The translations under genes were made by a program, and so were the position numbers. Positions 9,876-18,334 of a stretch of 64,000 nucleotides of DNA are shown piece after piece. Below the pieces are notes generated by a model. It did no database searches. It was not told the DNA's origin and saw only the letters and a program-made list of their open reading frames with translations. Source of the stretch: Pelagovum sp. HNIBRBA483 (GTDB lineage Bacteria; Pseudomonadota; Alphaproteobacteria; Rhodobacterales; Rhodobacteraceae). The first letter of the stretch is position 1. Every line of letters starts with the position of its first letter. The DNA is taken from positions 2,170,001 to 2,234,000 of the forward strand of contig NZ_CP162412.1 of assembly GCF_040931995.1 (NCBI RefSeq), written 5' to 3'.

Positions 9876-9957
9876 GACTGGCTCCTTGGATAGCGTCCGA
9901 CTCATGCGGATTATTCTTGGCCTTGCGTGACTTTTCTTTCCACTTTACGAAACCAAT
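9876..9957. promoter_or_regulatory. Divergent promoter region of the carnitine cluster
   Basis: These 82 bases separate the BKACE gene (leftward) from the GlxA/CdhR-type regulator (rightward). They hold the ribosome-binding site of the BKACE gene and must contain both promoters and the regulator operator. I could not single out a convincing palindrome. Confidence 0.5.
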
Positions 9958-10959
9958 ATGTCAAATACCGCAAAATCTCTGTTTCCCGACGAGGTCGGCG
10001 CGGGGCAACGCCCGATGACTGTTGGCGTCCTTGTCATGGACCGGACCAATCTCCTCTCGCTCGCCGCAGCCGTTGACCCGATGCGCGCCGCCAATCGCCG
10101 TGCGGGGCGAGACTTGTTTCAGTGGCAATTCGCTACCCCGACACCGGCCACCGCCAACCTGACTGCCGGAATACCGATTTCAGGCACAGCAGTCGCCAGT
10201 TTGCCAGTGCCGGACCTGCTGCTGATCGTCTCCAGCTTCGCCATTGAAGCGCAAACGACACCCAATCTCTGCGCGACCCTGCGCCGCCTCGCGCGCGGCG
10301 GGGCGATTATCGCTGGTGTGGATGGCGGCAGCCAGATCATGGCCCGCGCGGGGCTTTTGGATGGCCTGCGGGCGACAACCCACTGGGAAGACCTCGAAAG
10401 TTTCGCGGCACAATTTCCGCGCATCACGGTTGTGCGGGACCGTTTCATCTTGTCTGGCCGCACGCTGACCACAGGCGGGGCGAGCCCTTGCCTCGATATG
10501 ATGCTACATTTGATCTCAAGCCTGCACGGGAGGGAACTGGCGGCGCGGGTCGCCTCGGCGTTTATTTATGATCCCGTCTATGCAGGGCATGAGCCGCAGC
10601 GCCTTGCGCAATCCTCGGCGCTCACCAAACGCGCACCATTGGTGGCAAAGGCGATCCAGATCATGGAAGAGCAGCTGGAAAATCCGCTCCCGATTGGCGA
10701 TCTCGCGTTGCGGCTTGGTATTTCTCGCAGGCGGCTGGAACAACAATTTCAGGAAACGCTCGGGACAACACCGCACGCCTTCGGACTGACATTACGGCTG
10801 GCAGAGGCGCGGCGGCTCGCCACCGATACCAACCGCGCTGTGCAGGATATTGCGCTGGCAACGGGCTTTAGTTCGCACGCCGCTTTTGCCCGCGCATTTC
10901 AGCGTGAATTCAGCCTCTCCGTCCGCGAAATCAGGCGGGCGCGTGGTCCGCTGACCTAA
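9958..10959 (+). CDS. cdhR: GlxA family transcriptional regulator, probable carnitine catabolism activator
   Basis: This 333-residue protein has an N-terminal DJ-1/PfpI-like (class I glutamine amidotransferase-like) sensing domain (about 20-195) and a C-terminal AraC-type double helix-turn-helix (about 225-325). Visible motifs are LALRLGISRRRLEQQF for the first HTH and the AraC signature region DIALATGFSSHAAFARAFQ. This architecture is that of GlxA and of CdhR/GbdR, which activate carnitine and betaine genes. It stands divergent from the carnitine operon, so it most likely activates that operon in response to carnitine. The symbol is given by analogy. Confidence 0.8.
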   Translation: MSNTAKSLFPDEVGAGQRPMTVGVLVMDRTNLLSLAAAVDPMRAANRRAGRDLFQWQFATPTPATANLTAGIPISGTAVASLPVPDLLLIVSSFAIEAQTTPNLCATLRRLARGGAIIAGVDGGSQIMARAGLLDGLRATTHWEDLESFAAQFPRITVVRDRFILSGRTLTTGGASPCLDMMLHLISSLHGRELAARVASAFIYDPVYAGHEPQRLAQSSALTKRAPLVAKAIQIMEEQLENPLPIGDLALRLGISRRRLEQQFQETLGTTPHAFGLTLRLAEARRLATDTNRAVQDIALATGFSSHAAFARAFQREFSLSVREIRRARGPLT

Positions 10960-10961
10960 GG

Positions 10962-12005
10962 TTAATAAGGCATCGGGTGCTGCTTGTGGGTGAGGGTGAT
11001 CTCCTCCAGCACCTCATCCGACAACACCAGATCATCACCTTTGAGGATATGAGCAAGCTGTTCAGCGGTCGTTGCGCCAAAGATCGCCGAGATCGGGAAC
11101 GGCCGTGTCCGCTGCCATGCCATCGCCATATGCACGGGGTCCAACCCATGCCGCTTGGCAATATCCAGATAGGCCTGCGTCGCGGGCAGCACCCGCTCCG
11201 TCAAACGGCCTCCCATATCGCCATTCAGGCTCATCCGGCTGCCCTCCGGCACTGCGCCGCCCTGATACTTGCCGGTCAGGAATCCTGCGCCCAATGGCGA
11301 GAAGGACAGCAACGTCACTTCCTCGTTCACCGCCGTCTCAGCCAGATCGGTATCGAAAAGCCTGCACAGAAGGGAATATTCGTTCTGGATCGATGCCATG
11401 CGCGGCAAACCGTGCTGCTCGGCCAGATTGACCCAAGTGGTAGTGCCCCAAGCACTTTCGTTCGATAGCCCGATCGCGCGCAGCTTGCCCTCTTTGATCA
11501 GGTCGTCCAGCGCGCGCAATACGTCGAGCATATGATCGACAGTTCTTGCTCGATCCTGCCCAGAAGGATCATAGCGCCAGTTCTTGCGGAACATGTAGGA
11601 GCCGCGCATCGGCCAATGCAACTGGTAGAGGTCGATGACATCGGTTTTCAGACGCCGCAGCGACTGCTCGACAGCGGCACGGATCACGGCACCGTCATAG
11701 CCAGCGCCACCACGCATGAAGCCACCGTTGTCGCCCGTGACCTTGGTTGCAACGACGATCTCGTCGCGCCGCCCGCTTGCAGCAATCCATTCGCCGATGA
11801 TATCTTCGCTGCGGCCCACCGTCTCGGCGCGCACGGGGTTCACCGGATACATTTCTGCCGTATCGAGGAAGTCGATGCCGGCCTCAAGCGCCATATCAAT
11901 CTGCCGATGCGCATCCTCGACCGGCGTTTGGTTGCCAAATGTCATGGTACCAAGGCACCAGTCCGAAACAGAAATCCCCGTCCGCCCAAGATCAACTTTT
12001 TTCAT
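10962..12005 (-). CDS. Aldo/keto reductase
   Basis: This 347-residue NADPH-dependent TIM-barrel oxidoreductase has the catalytic tetrad Asp48, Tyr53, Lys88 and His130 (LDTAEMYP, ATKVTG, YQLHW). The sequence resembles the Tas-like AKR group. The start at 12005 has AGGAG upstream and leads into the family N-terminus KKVDLGRTGISVS. The stop lies two bases from the stop of the convergent regulator. The physiological aldehyde or ketone substrate cannot be told from sequence. Confidence 0.88.
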   Translation of the reverse strand: MKKVDLGRTGISVSDWCLGTMTFGNQTPVEDAHRQIDMALEAGIDFLDTAEMYPVNPVRAETVGRSEDIIGEWIAASGRRDEIVVATKVTGDNGGFMRGGAGYDGAVIRAAVEQSLRRLKTDVIDLYQLHWPMRGSYMFRKNWRYDPSGQDRARTVDHMLDVLRALDDLIKEGKLRAIGLSNESAWGTTTWVNLAEQHGLPRMASIQNEYSLLCRLFDTDLAETAVNEEVTLLSFSPLGAGFLTGKYQGGAVPEGSRMSLNGDMGGRLTERVLPATQAYLDIAKRHGLDPVHMAMAWQRTRPFPISAIFGATTAEQLAHILKGDDLVLSDEVLEEITLTHKQHPMPY

Positions 12006-12182
12006 GTCCGCTCCTATCGATGCCGCGCGGACTTTACCGAACGCGCACGGTTCCACAACCCTCGCCGCGCACAAGCGACCTACACACGAAAAATCACTTC
12101 AAAATCATCGCATTGCACCCAAAGCGACATTTCACGGCGAATTTGGCATGGAAACCACCCGCAGAGGCTTCATAAAGGGCCC

Positions 12183-13412
12183 ATGAGAATGATGATCTCC
12201 TTCGCCGCGCTGTTCCTGTCGGTTGTTATGCTGCAACTGTCATCCGGCGGTGTGGGGCCGCTGGACGCGCTGTCGGGTTTGGCGAACGGCTTTTCAACCA
12301 CGGATGTCGGCGTTCTCGGTTCAGCGCATTTTGTGGGCTTTTTCATCGGGTGCTGGTGGGCACCGCGCCTGATGGGAACCGTCGGCCATTCGCGGGCCTA
12401 TGCGAGCCTCACGGCGATGGGGGCCATCGGCCTTGCCGCGCATGTCCTTGTGACCGATCCTGTGTGGTGGGCGCTGTTTCGTGTTGCGACGGGCATCTGC
12501 GTGGCCGGTTGCTACACGGTGATCGAAGCGTGGCTGCAATCGAAGGTCACCAACGAGACGCGCGGTCGCGCCATGGGGATTTACCGCGTGGTCGATATCT
12601 CTGCTTCTTTCGCGGCCCAGTTCATGATCGGCACGCTGGCCTCGATGGAAACTTATATCGCCTATAATCTGCTCACCATCCTATGCTGCGCGTCGATGCT
12701 GCCGCTGGCCATCACCCGCATGCCCCAGCCCGATAACCACGGCGCGCCGCGCCTGCGGCCCGCGATTGCGTGGCAAATGTCACCCTTGGCGACGCTGGGC
12801 GTTGTTGTGGCCGCGCTTTCGGCGGCCTCGTTCCGTATGGTCGGACCAATTTACGGCCAAGGGGTCGGCCTCGCGGCAGATCAGATTGGCTATTTCCTCG
12901 CCGCTTTCGTGGCAGGTGGTGCAGTGGCGCAATATCCGATCGGCTGGCTTGCCGATAAATATGACCGCCGCTGGGTGCTGATCGGCCTGTCGGTTGCAGC
13001 AGTCTTTGCCAGTGCCATCACCATCGGCGCGGCCCAAACTGGCGAAACAGGAGTGATGATCGCGGCAGCCATTTTCGGCTTTACCACCTTCCCGATCTAT
13101 TCGGTCTGCGCCGCACACGCCCATGACTTCGCCACTTCAGAACAACGCGTCGAGCTATCTGCCGCGCTGATGTTCTTCTACGCGGTGGGCGCGATCGCTG
13201 CGCCCTACGCGACATCGGCTCTGATCGAAGTGTTCGGACCACCCGCACTCTTTATCGTGATCTCCGCGGGACATATCCTGCTGATCGCCTTTGGCGTGAC
13301 ACGGATGCGCGCACGCCCGACCGCCGCTGAGCGGACGCCCTATGTCTATGCGCCGCGCACGTCATTCCTCGTTGGGCGGCTCCTGCGCGGCTCGCGCGAC
13401 CCCGACACCTGA
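12183..13412 (+). CDS. MFS transporter, YcaD-like
   Basis: This 409-residue major facilitator has about twelve hydrophobic segments. It resembles the YcaD-type subgroup: the loop between helices 4 and 5 (EAWLQSKVTNETRGRAMGIY) and the mid-protein GWLADKYDRRW motif are recognisable. It sits in the inner membrane; the substrate is unknown. The start is the ATG at 12183, with a weak AAGGG upstream; a much longer upstream open frame is antisense to the aldo/keto reductase and is rejected. The gene is divergent from the reductase by about 180 bases. Confidence 0.82.
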   Translation: MRMMISFAALFLSVVMLQLSSGGVGPLDALSGLANGFSTTDVGVLGSAHFVGFFIGCWWAPRLMGTVGHSRAYASLTAMGAIGLAAHVLVTDPVWWALFRVATGICVAGCYTVIEAWLQSKVTNETRGRAMGIYRVVDISASFAAQFMIGTLASMETYIAYNLLTILCCASMLPLAITRMPQPDNHGAPRLRPAIAWQMSPLATLGVVVAALSAASFRMVGPIYGQGVGLAADQIGYFLAAFVAGGAVAQYPIGWLADKYDRRWVLIGLSVAAVFASAITIGAAQTGETGVMIAAAIFGFTTFPIYSVCAAHAHDFATSEQRVELSAALMFFYAVGAIAAPYATSALIEVFGPPALFIVISAGHILLIAFGVTRMRARPTAAERTPYVYAPRTSFLVGRLLRGSRDPDT

Positions 13413-13495
13413 GCAACAGCCGCAAACAGGGGGTTTTGATTCCCGCTCAGGGCCGCTAAATCCTTCGCAACTCGAATTGGAAGGTTGCATACCCT

Positions 13496-15208
13496 ATGGC
13501 CCGTCACCTGATCACCTCGGCAATCCCCTACATCAATGGGATCAAACATCTCGGGAACCTTGTTGGCAGCCAGCTCCCTGCTGACCTCTATGCGCGATAC
13601 CTGCGCCGGCGCGGCAATGAGGTACTGTTCCTCTGCGCGACTGACGAGCACGGCACGCCCGCCGAACTCGCCGCAGCCAAGGCCGGAAAGCCCGTCGCCG
13701 ACTACTGCGCCGAGATGCACGCCGTTCAGGCCGAGATCGCGGACGGCTTCCGCCTGAGCTTCGATCACTTTGGCCGCTCCTCCAGTGACCAAAACCACCG
13801 CCTGACCCAGCATTTCGCTGCCCGCCTCGCCGATGCGGACCTGATCCGCGAGGTCAGCGAAACGCAGATGTATTCAAAGGCCGATGGCCGTTTCCTGCCG
13901 GATCGCTACATCGAAGGCACCTGCCCCAATTGCGGCTTTGACAGCGCCCGTGGCGACCAATGCGACAACTGCACCAAGCAGCTTGATCCGGTTGATCTCA
14001 TCAACCCGCATTCCACCATTTCCGGCTCGACCGATCTGGAAATGCGCGAGACAAAGCACCTTTACCTGCGGCAGTCGCAGATGAAGGATCAGTTAGAGGA
14101 ATGGATCGACACCCGCGAGGGCTGGCCCGTCCTGACCACCTCCATCGCCAAGAAATGGCTCAACGATGGCGACGGCCTGCAAGACCGTGGCATCACCCGC
14201 GATCTGGATTGGGGCATCCCCGTCAAGCGCGGCGAGAGCGACTGGCCGGGTATGGAGGGCAAGGTTTTCTACGTCTGGTTCGACGCGCCCATCGAATATA
14301 TCGCCTGTGCGCAGGAATGGGTCGATGCTGGCAAGGGCGCCGATTGGGAGCGCTGGTGGCGCACCGACAAAGGCGCGGACGATGTGACCTACACCCAGTT
14401 CATGGGTAAGGATAACGTGCCATTCCACACGCTTTCCTTCCCCGCCACGATCCTTGGTTCTGGCGAGCCGTGGAAGCTCGTGGATTATATCAAATCCTTC
14501 AACTACCTGAACTATGATGGCGGCCAGTTCTCAACCTCGCGCGGGCGCGGCGTGTTCATGGATCAGGCGCTGGAAATCCTCCCCGCCGATTACTGGCGCT
14601 GGTGGCTACTGAGCCATGTGCCGGAAACATCTGACAGCGAGTTCACTTGGGAGAGCTTCCAATCCGGTGTGAACAAGGACTTGGCCGATGTCTTGGGCAA
14701 TTTCGTCAGCCGCGTGACCAAGTTCTGCCGTTCAAAGTTTGGCGAAGTGGTGCCGGAGGGCGGCGATCTGGGTGCGCCTGAAAAGGCATTGATCGCCACA
14801 CTTCAGGACAGGCTTACCGCTTACCAGTCCCACATGGATTCCATCGAAATCCGCAAAGCGGCGGTCGAGCTGCGGGCGATTTGGGTTGCGGGCAACGAAT
14901 ACCTGCAAGAAGCCGCGCCGTGGTCGACCTTCAAAAACGATCCAGAAGCCGCCGCCGCGCAAATCCGCTTCGCACTGAACCTGATCCCCTTCTACGCGGT
15001 GCTCTCCGCGCCGTTCATCCCTGATGCTGCGGCGCGGATGCTGGTGGATATGAAGGCTGACGACTGTGCATGGCCTGCTTCTGTCGAAGAGGCACTCACC
15101 CAACTCAAGGCAGGCCACGCTTTCACCGTGCCTGAAGTCCTGTTTGCCAAGATCACTGACGAGCAGCGCGAGGATTGGCAGCAGCGCTTCGCCGGCAAGC
15201 GGAACTAA
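13496..15208 (+). CDS. metG: Methionine--tRNA ligase
   Basis: This 570-residue class I synthetase loads Met onto initiator and elongator tRNA-Met. The HIGH motif is HLGN (18-21). The zinc knuckle is C143/C146/C156/C159, and the KMSKS loop takes the form QFSTSR (344-349), a variant I regard as normal for this alphaproteobacterial subtype. The anticodon-binding domain follows, and no C-terminal tRNA-binding (EMAP-like) dimerisation domain is present. It is preceded by the MFS gene and followed by a clear terminator shared with the convergent metY. Confidence 0.97.
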   Translation: MARHLITSAIPYINGIKHLGNLVGSQLPADLYARYLRRRGNEVLFLCATDEHGTPAELAAAKAGKPVADYCAEMHAVQAEIADGFRLSFDHFGRSSSDQNHRLTQHFAARLADADLIREVSETQMYSKADGRFLPDRYIEGTCPNCGFDSARGDQCDNCTKQLDPVDLINPHSTISGSTDLEMRETKHLYLRQSQMKDQLEEWIDTREGWPVLTTSIAKKWLNDGDGLQDRGITRDLDWGIPVKRGESDWPGMEGKVFYVWFDAPIEYIACAQEWVDAGKGADWERWWRTDKGADDVTYTQFMGKDNVPFHTLSFPATILGSGEPWKLVDYIKSFNYLNYDGGQFSTSRGRGVFMDQALEILPADYWRWWLLSHVPETSDSEFTWESFQSGVNKDLADVLGNFVSRVTKFCRSKFGEVVPEGGDLGAPEKALIATLQDRLTAYQSHMDSIEIRKAAVELRAIWVAGNEYLQEAAPWSTFKNDPEAAAAQIRFALNLIPFYAVLSAPFIPDAAARMLVDMKADDCAWPASVEEALTQLKAGHAFTVPEVLFAKITDEQREDWQQRFAGKRN

Positions 15209-15230
15209 AACCACCATAAAAATAAAGAAA

Positions 15231-15255
15231 CGCCCCGGAAATCCGGGGCGTTTTT
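15231..15255. terminator. Bidirectional terminator between metG and metY
   Basis: An 8-9 bp stem (CGCCCCGG with CCGGGGCG, 15231-15250) is flanked by AAA on the left and TTTTT on the right. It lies in the 66-base gap between converging genes, so it can stop transcription from both sides. Confidence 0.88.
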
Positions 15256-15274
15256 CGTTGCAAGATCGCGAGTA

Positions 15275-16561
15275 TTAGGCCGTGGCTTTTGCCAATGCCT
15301 GATCCAGATCGGCGATGATGTCATCAGCGTCCTCGATGCCGATGGACAAGCGCACCACATTCGGCGACGCGCCAGCGGCTTCCTGCTGCTCCGGCGACAA
15401 CTGGCGGTGGGTGGTGGAGGCCGAGTGGATGATCAGCGAGCGCGCATCGCCAAGGTTGGCAACGTGGCTGAACAACTCAAGGCTATCAACCAACTTCACA
15501 CAAGCATCATAGCCGCCCTTCACCGCAAAGGTGAACAGCGCCCCTGCCCCTTTCGGGCAGATCTTCGCCACGCGGTCCTTGTAGGGGCTGGAATCGAGGC
15601 CCGCATAGGTCACGTAATCAACGCGCGGATCGGCTTCGAGCCAGTTCGCCACTTTCACGGCGTTGGCGACGTGCTTCTCCATCCGCAGGCTCAGCGTTTC
15701 GATGCCCATCAGCGTGTAATGCGCGGCTTGCGGGTTCATCGTCATGCCCAGATCACGCAGGCCAACCGCAATACCGTGGAAGGTGAACGCCATCGCGCCC
15801 AGCGCCTCGTGGAAGTTCAACCCGTGATAGGCCGGTTCCGGCTGCGAGAGAGAGGGGAACTTGTCACTTGCAGACCAGTCGAACTTACCAGAATCGACAA
15901 CACAACCGCCGGTGACGGAGCCATTCCCTGTCAGGTATTTGGTGGTGGAGTTCACAACGATTGTCGCGCCGTGCTCGATCGGGCGGCACAGATAAGGCGT
16001 GGCCGATGTGTTATCCACGATCAGCGGAATGCCAGCCGCGTCCGAAATCGCCGAAATCGCATCAAGATCGGTGATGTAGCCGCCTGGGTTCGCGATGGAT
16101 TCACAGAAAACGGCACGGGTGTTATCGTCAATCGCTTCTTTCACTGCATCCAGATCATCGAAATCAACGAACTTGCAGGACCAGCCAAAGCGCGAAATCG
16201 TCCGGCCGAACTGGGTGATCGTCCCACCATAGAGGCGGTTGGAGGCCACAATATTCAGCCCCGGCCCCATCAGCGGGAACAGCGCCATGATCTGCGCCGC
16301 ATGGCCCGACGAACAGCAAAAGCCGCCGACGCCGCCCTCAAGCGTGGTGATCCGCGCGGCCAGAGCATCAACCGTCGGGTTAGTCAAACGCGAGTAGATG
16401 TAGCCAACCTCTTGCAGGTTGAACAAACGCGCGGCGTGCTCGGCATCTTTAAAAACAAATGATGTGCTTTGATAGATCGGCACCTGGCGCGCGCCGGTCG
16501 CCGCGTCCGGCGTGTTTCCGGCATGCACCTGAAGCGTGTCGAAACCGTGTTCTTTGGTCAT
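15275..16561 (-). CDS. metY: O-acetylhomoserine aminocarboxypropyltransferase/sulfhydrylase
   Basis: This 428-residue enzyme of the Cys/Met metabolism PLP family makes homocysteine directly from O-acetylhomoserine and sulfide. The N-terminus FDTLQVHAG and QSTSFVF, the SRLTNPT segment and the PLP lysine K208 in NSTTKYLTGNG are those of MetY. A GGGAGA site precedes the ATG. It lies downstream of, and co-directional with, tRNA-Leu. I looked for a SAM riboswitch in the 185-base leader and did not find one. Confidence 0.95.
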   Translation of the reverse strand: MTKEHGFDTLQVHAGNTPDAATGARQVPIYQSTSFVFKDAEHAARLFNLQEVGYIYSRLTNPTVDALAARITTLEGGVGGFCCSSGHAAQIMALFPLMGPGLNIVASNRLYGGTITQFGRTISRFGWSCKFVDFDDLDAVKEAIDDNTRAVFCESIANPGGYITDLDAISAISDAAGIPLIVDNTSATPYLCRPIEHGATIVVNSTTKYLTGNGSVTGGCVVDSGKFDWSASDKFPSLSQPEPAYHGLNFHEALGAMAFTFHGIAVGLRDLGMTMNPQAAHYTLMGIETLSLRMEKHVANAVKVANWLEADPRVDYVTYAGLDSSPYKDRVAKICPKGAGALFTFAVKGGYDACVKLVDSLELFSHVANLGDARSLIIHSASTTHRQLSPEQQEAAGASPNVVRLSIGIEDADDIIADLDQALAKATA

Positions 16562-16694
16562 GGAAGTCTCCCGTTTGGATGATCGCCGTGACGCTACGGC
16601 ACGGGGGGCGGGCTTGCAATGGCCCAGAGAAGACCTTCAAAAAATTGGATATATTTATGTTAACCTAACGGTGATGATCGTCGGGCCATTGGCT

Positions 16695-16730
16695 TTCAGG
16701 CCTTTGGCGGCAACGCTCAACAGGCCTGAA
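16695..16730. repeat. 9-bp inverted repeat downstream of tRNA-Leu
   Basis: TTCAGGCCT (16695-16703) and AGGCCTGAA (16722-16730) are perfect inverted copies 18 bases apart. They lie between the 3' end of tRNA-Leu and metY. No T-tract follows on either strand, so it is either a processing or weak termination hairpin, or an operator. Confidence 0.5.
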
Positions 16731-16746
16731 CAACCAAGACTTCGTA

Positions 16747-16832
<86 letters not shown>

Positions 16833-16879
16833 ACGGGCGTTCAATTGGCAGGTTTCACCGAGCGAGGCAAGAGCCTCCG

Positions 16880-17632
16880 CTAGTTCCTGTCACCAATGAT
16901 CGCGATATAGCTGAAGTCGTCGCCAGCCCGCGTACCGCTAACACCGGCGCCCGTCACATAGTCCGCATTTTTGCCGTGAAAACTGCCGTAGAGGTCAAGG
17001 CTGCGGGTATCACCACTACCAGCGGTGACAACCAATGTGCCGCCCTGCCCGTCAAACAATCCGGAGGTTTCGATCTGCATATTGGTGTGGGAGTAGCTGG
17101 CATTGTCAGAGGTGACGCTCATGTTCGCGGTACGATCGATAAAATCCGCCTCCAGCGCGAAAGTGCCTGTTTCGCTGTAGTCTTCCCCATCAATCAGGAA
17201 CTCCACAACTGCCAGCCCGTCGTAGCTGTAGGACGCGCCAAGCGGCAGCCCCTCGGGTGCAGATCCACCCACGACAATGGCCGGATTATCAGTACCGAAC
17301 CGGCCATAAATACCCGCGACATCACTGTAGAAATAGGCGGAAACCTGTTCCCGCTCGCCATTGGCATATTCGACCTCGATCACGCCGGTGCTCAGGCCGT
17401 TTTCGTCTGTCGTTGCCGAGACAGACCGGACAATCGAAAGATGAGCATAATCTTTGGGGGATTCGATGTCGGGAATGATAGCAATGAAGTTCCCGTCGCC
17501 CGTGACTGCCCGCGCCACGCCCGCGCTAGCACCGAAAGGAGCGGTGGAAAGCACCTCCACATCGGCCGATGATCCGAAACACCCCGACAGCGCCCCGAAG
17601 GCGCCAAGAAAAAACAAAATACGATTGCCCAT
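16880..17632 (-). CDS. Hypothetical surface lipoprotein, TbpB-like C-terminal motif
   Basis: This 250-residue protein has a clear lipoprotein signal: a hydrophobic start and lipobox LSGC, with Cys18 as the lipidated residue. The rest is predicted to be secreted and rich in Gly, Ser, Asp and Thr. The C-terminal part (LYGSFHGKNADYVTGAGVSG) resembles the glycine-rich beta-barrel ends of transferrin-binding-protein-B-like lipoproteins. That similarity is from memory, not a search. The gene stands alone between tRNA-Leu and putR, with AAGG before the ATG. The function is unknown; an outer-membrane ligand-binding role is possible. Confidence 0.7.
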   Translation of the reverse strand: MGNRILFFLGAFGALSGCFGSSADVEVLSTAPFGASAGVARAVTGDGNFIAIIPDIESPKDYAHLSIVRSVSATTDENGLSTGVIEVEYANGEREQVSAYFYSDVAGIYGRFGTDNPAIVVGGSAPEGLPLGASYSYDGLAVVEFLIDGEDYSETGTFALEADFIDRTANMSVTSDNASYSHTNMQIETSGLFDGQGGTLVVTAGSGDTRSLDLYGSFHGKNADYVTGAGVSGTRAGDDFSYIAIIGDRN

Positions 17633-17737
17633 ATCAAATACCTTTTGGGAAGTGACTGCTCAGCTCTCTTGGCCTCTTATTCGGGCCGTGAATGCAGTCA
17701 GTGTGCGCCATTTCGCCCTTTCAAGCAAGTTCCGTGC

Positions 17738-18232
17738 TCACGCATCGCCTGTGGTGACAGCCGACTGCCCAAAGCCCTCTTCCTTCACCGCCTGCATGGC
17801 AACATAGGTCGAGGTATGCGCGAGGTATGGAAGGAGCGATATTTTCTCAGCAAGAACCAGCCTGTAGCCTGTCATGCCGGAGGTGCGGACCTTCAGCAAA
17901 TAATCGAACTGGCCCGCAATCAGATGGCATTGTTCGACCTCGGGTATCATCAAAACCGCCGCATTGAACTGAGCCAACGCGGCTTCGCGCGTGTCGGTCA
18001 ATTTCACCTCGACAAATACCACATGATCACGCCGCAAGCGGATCGGGTCAAAAAGCGCGCGATAGCCGCGAATGACACCGCTATCTTCAAGTCTTTTGAG
18101 GCGGGCTTGGGTCGGTGATTTGGACAGGCCGATACGCCGCGCCAGTTCGGTTACGCTGATCCGCCCCTCAACCGCCACAATGTCGAGAATCTTGCGGTCA
18201 AATCCGTCCAGTTCAGAAGTCAATTTGCTCAC
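17738..18232 (-). CDS. putR: Lrp/AsnC family regulator of proline utilisation
   Basis: This 164-residue Lrp-type regulator has an N-terminal winged helix-turn-helix (about 8-60; ELARRIGLSKSPTQARLKRLE) and a C-terminal RAM ligand-binding domain (about 75-155; EVEQCHLIAGQFDYLLKVR). It is transcribed divergently from putA, the position of PutR in Rhodobacter and Agrobacterium, where it activates putA in response to proline. The 102-base gap between them contains a good palindromic candidate operator. Confidence 0.87.
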   Translation of the reverse strand: MSKLTSELDGFDRKILDIVAVEGRISVTELARRIGLSKSPTQARLKRLEDSGVIRGYRALFDPIRLRRDHVVFVEVKLTDTREAALAQFNAAVLMIPEVEQCHLIAGQFDYLLKVRTSGMTGYRLVLAEKISLLPYLAHTSTYVAMQAVKEEGFGQSAVTTGDA

Positions 18233-18253
18233 CCAATCTGCAAAATTTCAGTC

Positions 18254-18269
18254 GCAAATAATAGTTTGC
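18254..18269. promoter_or_regulatory. Candidate PutR operator in the putR-putA gap
   Basis: GCAAATAATAGTTTGC is a perfect inverted repeat (GCAAA-N6-TTTGC) in the AT-rich centre of the divergent promoter region. Lrp-type regulators commonly bind such AT-centred dyads. It is about 66 bases before the putA ATG. Confidence 0.5.
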
Positions 18270-18334
18270 GCGCAATTAGCAGGAAAAACGCCTTTTATCA
18301 ATCCTGTATTCTGGGACAAACGGAGATACCCAAA

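Noticed and set aside
11532-12182. N-terminal extension of the MFS transporter by about 217 residues
   Set aside because: The extension is antisense to the aldo/keto reductase and has no membrane or transporter character. The transporter begins at 12183.
14525-14542. Loss of the KMSKS motif in MetRS
   Set aside because: The sequence QFSTSR is the regular variant of this loop in alphaproteobacterial MetRS as I know it, not a defect.
16562-16746. SAM-II/SAM-V riboswitch in the metY leader
   Set aside because: The leader has only a weak 5-bp hairpin and the 9-bp inverted repeat. I could not place the pseudoknot pattern of these riboswitches.
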